A DNA stretch of 52,000 nt from Acidobacteriota bacterium (GTDB lineage: Bacteria; Acidobacteriota; Vicinamibacteria; Vicinamibacterales; 2-12-FULL-66-21), in assembly GCA_003223835.1 (NCBI GenBank), contig QHWR01000074.1:82414-134413 (forward strand). Reading direction: 5' to 3'. The translations under genes were made by a program, and so were the position numbers. How positions within the stretch are numbered: the stretch's first letter is position 1; each line of letters begins with the position of its first letter. This document shows, piece by piece, positions 1 to 9,059 of this stretch. The notes below the pieces were generated by a model. That model saw only the letters and a program-made list of their open reading frames with translations. It did not search any database and was not told the DNA's origin.

Positions 1-1106
1 CGGATCGTGACGACTTCCGTGCCCGCGGCACGGAACGTGTCGAGCGCCGCAGCCCTGTCGTCCGGGGACGCGTGCGCGAGCGACAACGCGGCGTCGCGCC
101 GGCGTTCGAACGCGCGCGCGAAGTCCGCCTCGATGGCGCGATATTCCGCGGCGCGGGCGCTCCGCTCGATGCTGCCGTCGTACTTCGCCTTGAACAGCAG
201 CGGCGGCGGATTGAAGACGTAGAACAGGAACACGAGGACGCCGACCAGCAGTACGAGCACCTGCAGCGGGATTTTCAGGAACGCGCTCATCAGCAGCGAA
301 TGCCGCGCCTGGGTCAGCGACTTCGCGGTCAGGTATCGCTGCACCTGGCTCTGGTCGCAGCCGAAGTACGAGAGGTGCAGGAAGAAGCCGCCGAGCAGCC
401 CCGACCAGAACGTGTACGTCTGACGGAGATCGAAATGGAAATCGACGGTGTTCAGCCGGCCCGCGGCCCCCGCGACGTGAAGCGCCTGTCCGAGACCGAC
501 GTCGTGCGGCAGCCCGAGAACGAGCGCGATCACCACGCAGAAGAGTCCCGAGACGACGAGCGCCATCTGCTTGACGTCCGTCCACGTGACCGCCTGGACG
601 CCCCCCATCATCGTGTAGAGCACCGTCGGGCCGCCGATCGCGAGAATCGTCAGGGTCAGGTTCCACTTGAAGATGATCGAGAGGATGACCGCGGGCGCCG
701 AAATGATCGCCCCCGTGGACATGCTGCGGCCGAAGAGGAACAGGAGGCTCGCGACCGTCCGCGTCTTCCCGTCGAAGCGGCGCTCCAGGTATTCATACGC
801 CGTGTAGACGCCCGACCGATAGAAGAACGGCACGAGCGTGATCGACAGGACCACCATCGCGATCGGCAGCCCGAAGTAGAACTGCACGAAGCGCATCCCG
901 TCCGCGTACGCCTGCCCCGTAGTCCCCACGAGCGTAATCGCGCTGAGCTGCGTCGCCATGACGGACAGGCCTACGGCCCACCAGGGCAGACTGCGATTCG
1001 CGAGGAAGTAGCCTTCGATTTTGTCCGCGGCCTTGGTGCGGCGGAGGCCGTCGTACACAATCCAGATGAGGTAGGACGCGATGACGACCCAGTCGAGCGC
1101 GCGCAA
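1..1106 (-). CDS. Sodium:solute symporter family transporter (partial, C-terminus outside window)
   Basis: Reading the minus strand from 1106 gives an unbroken polytopic membrane protein that runs off the left edge. It opens with [17 protein letters not shown] as the first membrane segment. The loop [20 protein letters not shown] and the segment [20 protein letters not shown] follow, as in the N-terminal half of the SSS family (LeuT fold, Na+-coupled uptake). The substrate cannot be told. No ORF in the supplied track covers it because it lacks an ATG. I chose TTG at 1106, directly after an in-frame TGA (1112-1110), because the first membrane helix starts there. No convincing Shine-Dalgarno sequence is visible. 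The stop-proximal upstream codons also encode a hydrophobic stretch, so the true N-terminus is uncertain. Confidence 0.8.
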   Translation of the reverse strand, partial: MRALDWVVIASYLIWIVYDGLRRTKAADKIEGYFLANRSLPWWAVGLSVMATQLSAITLVGTTGQAYADGMRFVQFYFGLPIAMVVLSITLVPFFYRSGVYTAYEYLERRFDGKTRTVASLLFLFGRSMSTGAIISAPAVILSIIFKWNLTLTILAIGGPTVLYTMMGGVQAVTWTDVKQMALVVSGLFCVVIALVLGLPHDVGLGQALHVAGAAGRLNTVDFHFDLRQTYTFWSGLLGGFFLHLSYFGCDQSQVQRYLTAKSLTQARHSLLMSAFLKIPLQVLVLLVGVLVFLFYVFNPPPLLFKAKYDGSIERSARAAEYRAIEADFARAFERRRDAALSLAHASPDDRAAALDTFRAAGTEVVTI

Positions 1107-1197
1107 GAGTCAGGCGAACACGCGCTGGAACAACCACAGCGCGGAGATGACGACGGCTTCGGTGACGATGACGAGCGCGTAGGTCAGGGCTAACGGG

Positions 1198-1338
1198 CTG
1201 TCGCCCGGAGTAATTGGTGAATTGGTGAGTTGGTGAATTGGTGAATTGGGCAAGCTGGTGAATTGTACTCGATGACAATTCACCCCTTACCAATTCACGA
1301 ATTCACCAATTCACCAGCTCACCAATTTCAGGCGACAG
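1198..1338. repeat. Foldback tandem repeat, word GGTGAATT
   Basis: The left half repeats TTGGTGAA on the plus strand and the right half repeats its complement TTCACCAA. GGTGAATTGT (1257-1266) and ACAATTCACC (1275-1284) form a perfect 10-bp stem with an 8-base loop. The outer ends also match in inverted orientation: CTGTCGCC at 1198-1205 and GGCGACAG at 1331-1338. The right outer arm lies inside the last codons of the lipoprotein gene. The block is AT-rich against a very GC-rich background. It could act as a terminator for the minus-strand lipoprotein gene, but its length and iteration go beyond a normal terminator. Confidence 0.85.
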
Positions 1339-1810
1339 GAGACCCGAGCCCGTTATCGAGGCGGTAAGCGGGGCCGCGCGGGCGCGCGACGCGCGCCGCG
1401 CCGACGACGAACTCGATGTGAGAATCGATGTCGCCGCGGGTGAGATCGACGACGTCGGGGCGCTTCGTCAGCGTCTCGCCGTCGTGCAGCGCAAGCTCGA
1501 GCCGGTATTTTCCAGGCGGCAGCTTGAGCGTGAACCCGCCGGTCGTGCCCGTGACGACGCTGGCGCGCTCGCCGGTGTTGAGGTTCACCGCCTCGACGGT
1601 CCGGCCGCTCATCGGTGACGTCCCTTCCGGTCCTCTCACCATCCCGGTAATCGTCCCGTTCGCGACGCGCGGTTTCGGCGCGGTATCGACGATCGGCACG
1701 CCGCGACGGCAGGCGCCGATGAACAAGAGCGCCGCGATGGCGATGGCGAACCACGTGCATGAGAGCCAACGTGGACAGTATTGCCACGCTGGAGATCGGC
1801 CGCTATGCAC
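1328..1810 (-). CDS. Small lipoprotein with carboxypeptidase-regulatory-like beta-sandwich domain
   Basis: This 160-residue frame is the C-terminal part of the 1328..2404 ORF. The upstream part of that ORF is the antisense of the glycosyltransferase gene and is not coding. I chose GTG at 1810, which gives a basic N-terminus, a hydrophobic stretch FAIAIAALLFIGAC and a lipobox (I-G-A-C). The protein is therefore probably lipid-anchored and periplasmic or surface exposed. Residues about 50-135 (GTITGMVRGP, VTGTTGGFTLKLPPGKYRLEL) follow the pattern of a CarboxypepD_reg-like domain, a small beta-sandwich often used as an adhesion or stability module. It is divergent from the GT2 gene across a 120-base gap. 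The function is unknown. Confidence 0.65.
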   Translation of the reverse strand: MHSGRSPAWQYCPRWLSCTWFAIAIAALLFIGACRRGVPIVDTAPKPRVANGTITGMVRGPEGTSPMSGRTVEAVNLNTGERASVVTGTTGGFTLKLPPGKYRLELALHDGETLTKRPDVVDLTRGDIDSHIEFVVGAARVARPRGPAYRLDNGLGSPVA

Positions 1811-1930
1811 GGGAAATGCGGGTGCAATCGTGAGGCCACGGAACACGGTATTCCGGTTGCAGGCAGAGCTCCGGAACGCATGAGGCGTCCTGCGGGAGAG
1901 GAGAAACGCGGCAACAAAAGGAAACCGAGG

Positions 1931-3007
1931 ATGCGCCTGGATGTGCTCGTCCCCACACTCAATCGAGCGCCGCTCGTCGAGCGCGCCGTCCGCTCGGTGC
2001 TGCGCGCGCAACAACCGTATGGCCTCGTGGTGCACGTCACCGTCATCTGCAATCGCTGCACGGACGACACGGTCGACCGGCTCGCCGTCCTGCAACAGGA
2101 AACGCCCGGGCGCATCGCCGTCATCCACGAACGCCGGCGCGGCAAGTCGCGCGCGCTGAACGCCGGCTTCGCCGCCACCACCGGCGACCTCGTCGGGATG
2201 ATCGACGACGACGAGGAAGTCGACTCCCAATGGCTCATCCGGATTGCCGCGGCGTTCACCGATCGGTCGCTGGATTTCGTGGGAGGTCCGTACGTCGCGG
2301 TGTGGAACGCGCGATCCCCGAAATGGGTACCCGAAGACTACCTTGCGGTGATCGGCGACGCCGACGGCGGACCTGAACCGCGCGAGTACGGACCGGAGTT
2401 TCACCCGATGCTGAAGGGTGGCAATGCCGTCATCCGGCGATCGACCCTGTATCGCGTCGGGCCTTACGCCGAGTATCTCGGCCCGGGCACATACTCGCGG
2501 CTCTTCTCATGTGAGGACGAGGAGATGCACTGGCGGCTCGTGAAGCACGGCGCGCGTGGACGCTATCTTCCCGATCTCGTGGTGTATCACCACGTCTCGC
2601 CGTCGAGGGTGACGCCCGAATACTTCCGGCGCTGGTGCTTCTGGCGCGGCGTCTCGCGTGGCTTGATGGACCGCCGGCATCCGCTGCCGGTGCGCTACCT
2701 GGCCGGCGTGCCGCGGTTTTTGTGCGGACGCGCGCTGACCAGCCTCGTGCGCCTGGCGTCAACGCCGGCGTCACGGCGCGATCCGGCGTCGCGTATGGCG
2801 GATGAGCTGCGTCTGTGGGATCTGGCGGGCTATTGGTACGGACGTCATGTCTACACGCTCGCGCGGTTCTCGCCGGTGCAGAGCCGCCGAAAGGCGCCGA
2901 CGCCGTGGCCCGCGCCGCCTCCCGCCGAGGTTGTGACCACGGCCGGGCTGGAGGGCGTCATCGGCCCTGACGACGATTTCCTCATTCCGGGGAAGCCGGC
3001 GGCCTGA
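1931..3007 (+). CDS. Family 2 glycosyltransferase
   Basis: The 358-residue product starts with the GT2 signature DVLVPTLNRAPLVERAV. Around residues 90-100 it has an IDDDEE cluster, the metal/nucleotide-sugar binding DXD position. CEDEEMHWRL, later in the fold, is the usual catalytic acidic motif. The C-terminal 100 residues are Arg-rich and not recognisable. ATG at 1931 is preferred over the longer ORF start because an AAGGA lies about seven bases upstream and homology begins there. It is the first gene of the plus-strand polysaccharide cluster (GT2, permease, ATPase, GT2, GT2). It probably adds one sugar to a lipid-linked glycan on the cytoplasmic face. Confidence 0.85.
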   Translation: MRLDVLVPTLNRAPLVERAVRSVLRAQQPYGLVVHVTVICNRCTDDTVDRLAVLQQETPGRIAVIHERRRGKSRALNAGFAATTGDLVGMIDDDEEVDSQWLIRIAAAFTDRSLDFVGGPYVAVWNARSPKWVPEDYLAVIGDADGGPEPREYGPEFHPMLKGGNAVIRRSTLYRVGPYAEYLGPGTYSRLFSCEDEEMHWRLVKHGARGRYLPDLVVYHHVSPSRVTPEYFRRWCFWRGVSRGLMDRRHPLPVRYLAGVPRFLCGRALTSLVRLASTPASRRDPASRMADELRLWDLAGYWYGRHVYTLARFSPVQSRRKAPTPWPAPPPAEVVTTAGLEGVIGPDDDFLIPGKPAA

Positions 3008-3059
3008 CCGCTTCCTGTTGCCCGCTCAGCGGCAGCCTGTTTGCTTCGACCGCGGCGGT

Positions 3060-3896
3060 ATGCACGCCGTGCGCACGGTCGTCATCCGTCCCGCGTCATC
3101 CTCCTGGCTGCACCTCGGTGAACACCTCGGGCGCCTTCGAGAGTACGGCGACCTGCTCTACACGCTGAGCGTCCACCGCGTCAACGTGCGTTATAAGCAA
3201 ACGGCGCTCGGCGTCCTCTGGGCGGTGCTGCAGCCGCTCCTGATGATGGTGATTTTCACGGCGGTGTTCTCGGTGCTGGCGCGCATGCCGAGCGACGGCC
3301 GTCCGTAAGCGCTCTTCGCGTACGCGGCGCTGCTGCCATGGACGTTCTTTGCGACATCGCTCAGCAACGGCACGAACTCGCTCGTCGCGCACACGCAACT
3401 CATTACGAAGGTCTACTTCCCGCGAGAGATCCTTCCGCTCACATACATCGTCGCCGGTCTCTTCGATTTCGCGATCGGGTTCGTCGTCCTGCTCGGGCTG
3501 CTGGCGTGGTACCACGTCGGGCTCACCGCGCAGGCCTGGAACCTCATTCCGATCGTCGCGCTCCTCGCGGCGTGGACGCTCGCCGTCGCCTTGTTCCTCG
3601 CGGCGCTCCAGGTGCGTTTCCGCGACGTCGGCGTCGCGCTGCCCGCGCTCGTCCAGCTGTGGATGTTCGCGTCTCCCGTGATCTATCCGCTCGGCGTCGT
3701 TCCGGCAGGCTGGCGAACGTGGTACCTGCTCAACCCGATGGCGGGCATCGTCGCGTCGTGCCGCAGCGTGCTGCTTCAGGGCCAGGCGCCGGAGGCATTG
3801 CCGCTGCGGATGGCGGTCATCGTGACGGTCGTTGCGTTGCCGCTCTCGTATCTGTTTTTCAAGCGCGCGGAAGCCACCATGGCGGACGTGATCTAG
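3060..3896 (+). pseudogene. Wzm-type polysaccharide ABC transporter permease interrupted by in-frame TAA
   Basis: The two ORF pieces 3018..3308 and the segment ending at 3896 are in the same frame and join across a single TAA at 3306-3308. Read through, they give one complete 278-residue ABC-2 type permease. The N-terminal NVRYKQTALGVLWAVLQPL is typical of polysaccharide exporters. The stop follows MPSDGRP, where relatives usually carry an aromatic residue before a LFAYAALLPWTFF-like segment, so a TAC to TAA change is likely. The downstream half is intact (GLFDFAIGFVVLLGLLAWYH, LWMFASPVIYPL) and keeps no other stop. The following gene is its cognate ATPase, 10 bases away. This is either a recent nonsense mutation or a sequencing error. 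Confidence 0.85.
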
Positions 3897-3906
3897 GCCC
3901 GGCCGC

Positions 3907-5115
3907 ATGCGACCCCTGATCGACATTCGATTCGACGCCGTCTCGAAGCGATACCGGGTCCGCCAGCCGATCGGGCGCGACGGCGGAGGCCGTTACCGCG
4001 ATTTCTGGGCGGTGCGGGACGTCAGCTTCGACGTCGCCCGCGGCGAAACGCTCGGCATCATCGGCCACAACGGCGCCGGCAAGAGCACACTGCTGAAGCT
4101 GCTCTCCCGGATCACTGCGCCGACGTCGGGGACGATCACGCTGAGCGGGCGCCTGGCCGCGTTGATCGAGGTCGGATCCGGCTTCCACCCGGAGCTGACC
4201 GGCCGCGAGAACATCTTCCTCAGCGGATCCCTCCTCGGCATGAAGCGGCGCGAGATCGCGTCGAAGCTCGACCGCATCGTCGCGTTCGCGGGCGTCGGCC
4301 CGTTCATCGACATGCCGGTCAAGTGGTACTCATCCGGCATGTACATCCGGCTGGGCTTCGCGGTGGCGGCGCATCTCGAGGCGGACATCCTGCTCGTCGA
4401 CGAAGTGCTGGCGGTGGGCGACGCGGCGTTCCAGCTGCAGTGCCACGAGCGCATCGCCGAGCTTCGGCGCGACGGCACGACGATGCTGTTCATCTCGCAC
4501 GACCTGACGTCGATCGCGCGGCTGTGCGACCGGTCCATGCTGATGGACCGCGGGCGGATTGCCTTGACCGGCGTGTCCCGCGACGTGATCGCGGAGTACA
4601 ACCGCATCGTCGCCGACTCGCAGGCGCGCGAGGTCGCCGACGCGGTCGCTGTTGACGCGAGGTCGCTGGCGCGCGTCGTCGACGTGCGGTTCCTCGATGA
4701 CGACGGACGCGAGTCGGTCGTGGTCCGCACGGGCGAGCCGCTGCGCGCCCTGGTTGATGTCGACGTGACGCTGCCGGTACGCGACGCGGTGATCGAGGTC
4801 TTCTATTACTCGCGCGATGGGCGCACGCTGCACTGCCAGCACAGCACCGCGCTCAGCGGACCGCGGCTCGATTTGATGGCCGGCCGCCGCCGGATCGAGT
4901 TCCTCTGCGACGAGATCGGCCTGCAGCCGGGGATCTACGCGATCGGCGCGTCGGTGCGCGAGCGAACGGGATCCACCGCGCTCGACTGGTGGTACGGCGT
5001 GCGGCTCCTCAACGTGGAACAGGGAAAACCGGTGCGCGGGTACTTCTACGCGCCGCACGAGTGGAGGTGCGCTGATGCCGGCGCCGCGGCTCAGTGTCGT
5101 GCTGCCGACGCATAA
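3907..5115 (+). CDS. Polysaccharide ABC transporter ATP-binding protein (Wzt-like) with C-terminal extension
   Basis: Residues about 1-245 form an ABC ATPase: Walker A GHNGAGKST, an SSGMYIRL signature in place of LSGGQ (usual for polysaccharide and teichoate exporters), Walker B ILLVDEVLAVGD and the H-loop FISHD. Residues about 255-402 form a beta-rich C-terminal domain like the Wzt carbohydrate-binding domain that reads the exported glycan's end. With the permease just upstream it would export a lipid-linked polysaccharide across the inner membrane. Since that permease is interrupted, activity of the pair is in doubt. The last 41 bases overlap the next GT2 gene in another frame. Confidence 0.9.
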   Translation: MRPLIDIRFDAVSKRYRVRQPIGRDGGGRYRDFWAVRDVSFDVARGETLGIIGHNGAGKSTLLKLLSRITAPTSGTITLSGRLAALIEVGSGFHPELTGRENIFLSGSLLGMKRREIASKLDRIVAFAGVGPFIDMPVKWYSSGMYIRLGFAVAAHLEADILLVDEVLAVGDAAFQLQCHERIAELRRDGTTMLFISHDLTSIARLCDRSMLMDRGRIALTGVSRDVIAEYNRIVADSQAREVADAVAVDARSLARVVDVRFLDDDGRESVVVRTGEPLRALVDVDVTLPVRDAVIEVFYYSRDGRTLHCQHSTALSGPRLDLMAGRRRIEFLCDEIGLQPGIYAIGASVRERTGSTALDWWYGVRLLNVEQGKPVRGYFYAPHEWRCADAGAAAQCRAADA

Positions 5116-6004
5116 TCGCGCCGGCGAGCTGCGTCACGCGATCGAGGCGCTGCTGCGACAGACGCCGTCTGCCGGCGCGTACGAGGTCATCGTCGTCGCG
5201 AACAATTGCACGGACGGCACCACCGATCTGCTCGCCTCGATCGACGACGCGCGGCTGAAAGGCATCCCCGAAAACCGTCAGGGCCTTTCTTACGCGCGCA
5301 ACACGGGGATCGCGGCGAGCGCGGGCGATTACGTGGCCTTCACGGACGACGACGTCGAGGTGGCGCCTGACTGGGTCGCGACGCTGCTGCACGCGTTCGA
5401 GGCGCACCCTGACGTCGACGGCGTCGGCGGCCGCGTGCTGCCGTCCTGGCGCGACGCCTGCCCGGGATGGCTGACGCGCGCACATTGGGCGCCGCTCGCG
5501 CTGCAGGACCACGGCGACACGCGTCGCGTCTTTGACGCCGCGACCCCGATCGGGCTCATCGGCGCGAACGTCGCGTTCCGCCGCGGCGTCTTCGCGCGGG
5601 TGGGCACATTCGCGGCGGCCGTGCAGCGCGTCCGCGATGGGATCGGGTCGACTGAAGACCACGAGTTCCTGCTGCGGCTGTACGCCGCGGGCGGCCGCAT
5701 GCTGTACCTGCCGAAGCTGGTCGCGCGCGCCCGCGTACAGCCGGATCGCTGCGTCCGCACGTACCACCGGCGATGGCATTTCGGTCACGGACGGTTCCAC
5801 GCGCTCATGCGGGACCCGCGAATCGAGCGCTCGCGCACGTACATCTTCGGGGTGCCGGGCCATCTGCTGCACGCGGCCGCGCGCGACGCGGCGCATTGGT
5901 TCGTGTCGCTCCTCCGCCGCGACGACGCGGAAGTGTTTGCGACCGAGCTGCGCCTGCGTTTCGTCGCCGGCTTCGTGCGTCAGCGTTTGAGAGGCGCCCG
6001 GTGA
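5075..6004 (+). CDS. Family 2 glycosyltransferase
   Basis: The 309-residue protein starts LSVVLPTHNRAGELRHAIEA, has FTDDDVEVAPDW as the DXD region near residue 90 and STEDHEFLLRL as the later acidic motif. GGAGG sits seven bases before the ATG at 5075, which fixes the start inside the end of the ATPase gene. It ends in a GTGA overlap with the following GT2. Translational coupling across the ATPase and both transferases is likely. It is probably cytoplasmic and membrane-associated, adding a sugar to the same polysaccharide; the sugar is not predictable. Confidence 0.88.
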   Translation: MPAPRLSVVLPTHNRAGELRHAIEALLRQTPSAGAYEVIVVANNCTDGTTDLLASIDDARLKGIPENRQGLSYARNTGIAASAGDYVAFTDDDVEVAPDWVATLLHAFEAHPDVDGVGGRVLPSWRDACPGWLTRAHWAPLALQDHGDTRRVFDAATPIGLIGANVAFRRGVFARVGTFAAAVQRVRDGIGSTEDHEFLLRLYAAGGRMLYLPKLVARARVQPDRCVRTYHRRWHFGHGRFHALMRDPRIERSRTYIFGVPGHLLHAAARDAAHWFVSLLRRDDAEVFATELRLRFVAGFVRQRLRGAR

Positions 6005-6909
6005 CGGTCTCCGTCGTCATTCCGTGCTTCAACCAGGCGCATTATCTGGGCGAGGCGCTCGCGAGCGTCGACGCGCAGCGCGAGCGCGCCGACGTCATCG
6101 TCGTCGACGACGGATCGACGGACGATACGGCCGGCGTCGCATCGAGGTCCGGTGGCGTTCGGTGTTTGCGCCAACGCAATCAGGGACCGGCCGTCGCGAG
6201 AAATGCCGGCCTCGCCGCGGCGCGAGGCGAGTACGTGGTCTTCCTCGACGCCGACGACCGTCTCCTGCCGGATGCGGTTGACGTTGGAGTGGACGCGTTC
6301 GACCGCCATCCGGAGTGCGGGCTCGTCTTCGGCCGCGCGGTGATGATGGGGCCGGACGGCGCGCTGTGGCCCACGCCCGACCAGCCACGCGTCGAGCGCG
6401 ATCACCACCTCGCGTTGCTCCGCCGCAATCTGATCTGGGCCCCCGCCATGGCGATGTTCCGGCGCAGCGCCGTCGTCGCCGCCGGCGGGTTCGCGACGGG
6501 TGTCGACGCCGCAGCGGATTATGACCTTTACCTCCGCGTCTCGCGCGGGACGCCGGTGTTCGATCACGGCCGGCTCGTCGCGTGTTATCGGCGCCATTCG
6601 CACAACATGAGCGCGAACGCGGTCCGCATGCTGCGCGAGACGCTCACCGTCATGCAGCGTCATCGCCGTTTCGCCGCCGCCGATCCAGCGACGCTCGCGG
6701 CCTGGCGCGAAGGCCGGCGAACCTGGCAGGAATTCTACGGAACGGCTCTCGTCGAGGAGATTCGCGGTCACGTCCGACGCGGTGAATGGAACCGAGCGCT
6801 CGTGAAAGCGTTCGTCCTCGCGCGCCATCACCCCCGACGCATCCCGCGCGAACTCACACGCCGCATCGGCAACATGCGGCGCTACGGCGTGGTTCGCCGA
6901 TCTTCGTAG
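6001..6909 (+). CDS. Family 2 glycosyltransferase
   Basis: The track ORF starts at 5773, but the family signature VSVVIPCFNQAHYLGEAL begins at 6001, where a GTG overlaps the previous gene's TGA (GTGA). The 302-residue product carries VVDDGSTDDT, the DXD-type FLDADDRLLPDA and a late VDAAADYDLYLR motif. This is a processive-type GT2 layout without membrane segments. It is the last gene of the plus-strand cluster. A hairpin follows directly. Confidence 0.88.
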   Translation: MTVSVVIPCFNQAHYLGEALASVDAQRERADVIVVDDGSTDDTAGVASRSGGVRCLRQRNQGPAVARNAGLAAARGEYVVFLDADDRLLPDAVDVGVDAFDRHPECGLVFGRAVMMGPDGALWPTPDQPRVERDHHLALLRRNLIWAPAMAMFRRSAVVAAGGFATGVDAAADYDLYLRVSRGTPVFDHGRLVACYRRHSHNMSANAVRMLRETLTVMQRHRRFAAADPATLAAWREGRRTWQEFYGTALVEEIRGHVRRGEWNRALVKAFVLARHHPRRIPRELTRRIGNMRRYGVVRRSS

Positions 6910-6910
6910 C

Positions 6911-6928
6911 GCAGGGCTTCAGCCCTGC
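6911..6928. terminator. Hairpin between convergent genes
   Basis: GCAGGGC (6911-6917), loop TTCA, GCCCTGC (6922-6928) form a perfect 7-bp stem in the 43-base gap between the plus-strand GT2 and the minus-strand methyltransferase. It can serve as a bidirectional terminator although no T-run follows. The core GGGCTTCAGCCC resembles the palindromes at 26833 and 39372, so it may belong to the same repeat class. Confidence 0.5.
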
Positions 6929-6952
6929 TCGTGGGGCGCTCTGGCGGGTCGG

Positions 6953-7765
6953 TTACGCCGGTCTGGCAATTCCGGCCGCCGAAATCTCTTCCGCGAGTTG
7001 GCGTGCTTCGAGTTCGTCGGGCAGCCGATGGTGCAGCGCGGGGGCGACGGTGGCGCAGACGACCGTCTCCGCGAACGCTTCCGTCGCGCGGAAGTCCACG
7101 CGGAATCCAGCGGTCTTCAGGAGCGACGTCAGGCAGCTCGGCGTCAGTCCCCAGAACCAGTTTCCATATCCATCCGCCGGCTCGAACTCGCTGCTGATCC
7201 CCGCCTGGTGCAACAGCCCCAGGCTCCGCAGATTCCACAGGCGGCGCGCGCGCTCGTCGAGCATCGGAAAGTACACCGCCGCATTGGGCAGACCGTCGAT
7301 CTCCGGAATCGTGGAGGTGCGGAGAATCAACGTCTCGCGACAGATCCGGCGCAGCGCGACGAGCAGATCGAACGGGCTCGGATGGTGATACAGCACACCC
7401 GCGCAAAAGACGACGTCACTCTGTCCAATCTGCGCGAGCGTGTCCGCGCGCGTGATGTCGCCGAGCACGAACCGGACGCTCGAGCCTCTCGATCGGCGCT
7501 TGTCCTCGAACTCCGGCGTCGGCCCGAAGACGTCGACGCCCGTCACCGACGTCGCGCCCGCGGCCTCGGCGATGAACGAGTACTCCCCGTTGATCCCCCA
7601 CATGCAGCCGATGTCGGCGAATGAATGACCCGGCGCGTGGGCCCGGATGTATTCCGGCAGCCGCTCGTAACTGCCGACGACGTCACCGCGACGGCCGCGC
7701 CAGCGGCGCCAGAGGCCGTTCAGGAGCGGGCGCTTAAGCGAGAGGACTTTGTATCGATACAGCAT
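6953..7765 (-). CDS. Class I SAM-dependent methyltransferase
   Basis: From ATG 7765 the product is 270 residues. SFADIGCMWGINGEYSFIAEA is the SAM-binding motif I region, VTGVDVFGP is the motif II acidic loop, and SDVVFCAGVLYHHPSPF is the post-motif segment seen in tRNA-cmo5U- and sugar-type methyltransferases. The longer frame to 7816 would overlap more of the upstream GT2, so ATG 7765 is preferred; it still overlaps that gene's end by 32 bases. As the last gene of the seven-gene glycan operon, it probably methylates a sugar or a glycan terminus, although the exact substrate is unknown. Confidence 0.75.
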   Translation of the reverse strand: MLYRYKVLSLKRPLLNGLWRRWRGRRGDVVGSYERLPEYIRAHAPGHSFADIGCMWGINGEYSFIAEAAGATSVTGVDVFGPTPEFEDKRRSRGSSVRFVLGDITRADTLAQIGQSDVVFCAGVLYHHPSPFDLLVALRRICRETLILRTSTIPEIDGLPNAAVYFPMLDERARRLWNLRSLGLLHQAGISSEFEPADGYGNWFWGLTPSCLTSLLKTAGFRVDFRATEAFAETVVCATVAPALHHRLPDELEARQLAEEISAAGIARPA

Positions 7766-9059
7766 GATTGGTTGCGGGCGCCGGCCGAGCGGCGGCCGAC
7801 ACGTCGCGCAGGACACGCTCCGATGGCAGGACGTACGCCGCGCTCGGCCCGAAGCGTCGCACGCGTCGCCGCGCCTGCCACAGCGCCCATGGGCCGGCGA
7901 GGTTGCCGGCGATCTCGGTCACAATCAGATCCAACGGGTAATCGCTGCGGCGACGCAGGCGCTCGACCGCGCGACGCAGGTACACCTTCGGCAGCGACCA
8001 TCCGAGCCGGACCAGCGCGCGCGGATCGCGATCGCGCATCAACGTGGTGAGGTGGTACGCCACGTGCCCCTTGCTGTATGCGTAAATCTGATTGCGGAGC
8101 GACGACGAGTCGTTCCGATGGCGGTGCCACACCCATGCGGTCGGCTCGTACACGATCGTGTGGCCCGCTTTCAGGATCCGGTAAAAGAGATACGTATCCT
8201 CGCTGCAGCCCGTCGGCATGCCGGCGCCGAGGGCTTCGTCGAGCAGCCCGATCGCCGGGTCGCGGAAGCACGCCGCGCGGAATGCCGCGTTCGCCGTCGC
8301 GCCGAGGTGCCACGTCGGCACCGCGGTCCTGCGGCTGCGGAACCACGACCCGTCGACCTCGAACCGCGCGAATCCTTTCCCGAGGCCGCCGTACGCTTCG
8401 AAGCGGCACTGCGATTCCGTTTCGAGCTCCACCGGCAGCACGTGTCCCGTGACCGCCATCACGTCGGCGCGGCCGAACGGCGCGACGAGCCGCTCCAGCC
8501 ATCCCGCCGGCACCGTCACGTCGTCGTCGATCGCGATGAGGATGTCGCCGGTCGCCTCGACGAAGCCGGCATTGCGCGCGTAGGAGAGCCCCGGCCGGTG
8601 TTCCTCGATCAAGCGCGCTTCCGGAAAGTCGCGGACGACGTTCGGCGTAATCGCGGTTCCAGGCCGGTTGTCCACCACGACGATCTCGACCGCGCGTGCC
8701 GAGCGCTGCGCGCGGAGCGCCATCAGGCAGCGCCGAAGATCGTCCGGCCGGTTGCACGTGGGGACGACGATCGAGACCGTGACGGCCGGCGAGAGCGGCG
8801 GTTCCGCCGTGACCCCGATCTGCCGCTGCAGCGCACGCTTCATCAGCCGCCAGGCCTGCCAGTCGCCAATGGCCTGACGCAGCCGCGGGGCCGAAATCGG
8901 GCGGCGGCAGTTGTGGATGTCCACGCTGCCGATCAGCACGCCTGCATCGAGCACGAATACGCGCGTGCGCGGATACTCCGTGAGGTCGTCGATGCCGCGG
9001 AGGGCATCCTGCACCTCGATCATGCGGACGGCGATGGGCCAGTCGCGAGACGGCTTCAT
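7734..9059 (-). CDS. Family 2 glycosyltransferase with extra N-terminal module
   Basis: The GT2 catalytic domain starts near residue 95 with VTVSIVVPTCNRPDDLRRCL, followed by IAIDDDVTVPAGW (DXD) and CSEDTYLFYRIL. About 90 residues precede it; RVFVLDAGVLIGSVDI and the following LRQAIGDW align by eye with the same region of the neighbouring gene at 9056-10312. ATG 9059 forms an ATGA overlap with that gene's stop, which decides the start over the 548-residue ORF. The C-terminus has a basic region and a predicted amphipathic tail. It likely acts in the same polysaccharide pathway. Confidence 0.85.
   Translation of the reverse strand: MKPSRDWPIAVRMIEVQDALRGIDDLTEYPRTRVFVLDAGVLIGSVDIHNCRRPISAPRLRQAIGDWQAWRLMKRALQRQIGVTAEPPLSPAVTVSIVVPTCNRPDDLRRCLMALRAQRSARAVEIVVVDNRPGTAITPNVVRDFPEARLIEEHRPGLSYARNAGFVEATGDILIAIDDDVTVPAGWLERLVAPFGRADVMAVTGHVLPVELETESQCRFEAYGGLGKGFARFEVDGSWFRSRRTAVPTWHLGATANAAFRAACFRDPAIGLLDEALGAGMPTGCSEDTYLFYRILKAGHTIVYEPTAWVWHRHRNDSSSLRNQIYAYSKGHVAYHLTTLMRDRDPRALVRLGWSLPKVYLRRAVERLRRRSDYPLDLIVTEIAGNLAGPWALWQARRRVRRFGPSAAYVLPSERVLRDVSAAARPAPATNHAVSIQSPLA

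Noticed and set aside
1110-1112. The TGA before the symporter as a selenocysteine codon
   Set aside because: It lies outside the conserved domain, no Cys is expected there and I see no suitable hairpin; a normal stop is simpler.
72-1193. 373-residue plus-strand ORF over the symporter
   Set aside because: Arg/Glu/Asp-rich sequence without hydrophobic pattern; it is the antisense of the symporter, whose minus-strand reading gives clear membrane helices.
1328-2404. 358-residue minus-strand ORF
   Set aside because: Only its last 160 residues make sense (lipoprotein); the rest is antisense to the GT2 gene, which has family motifs.
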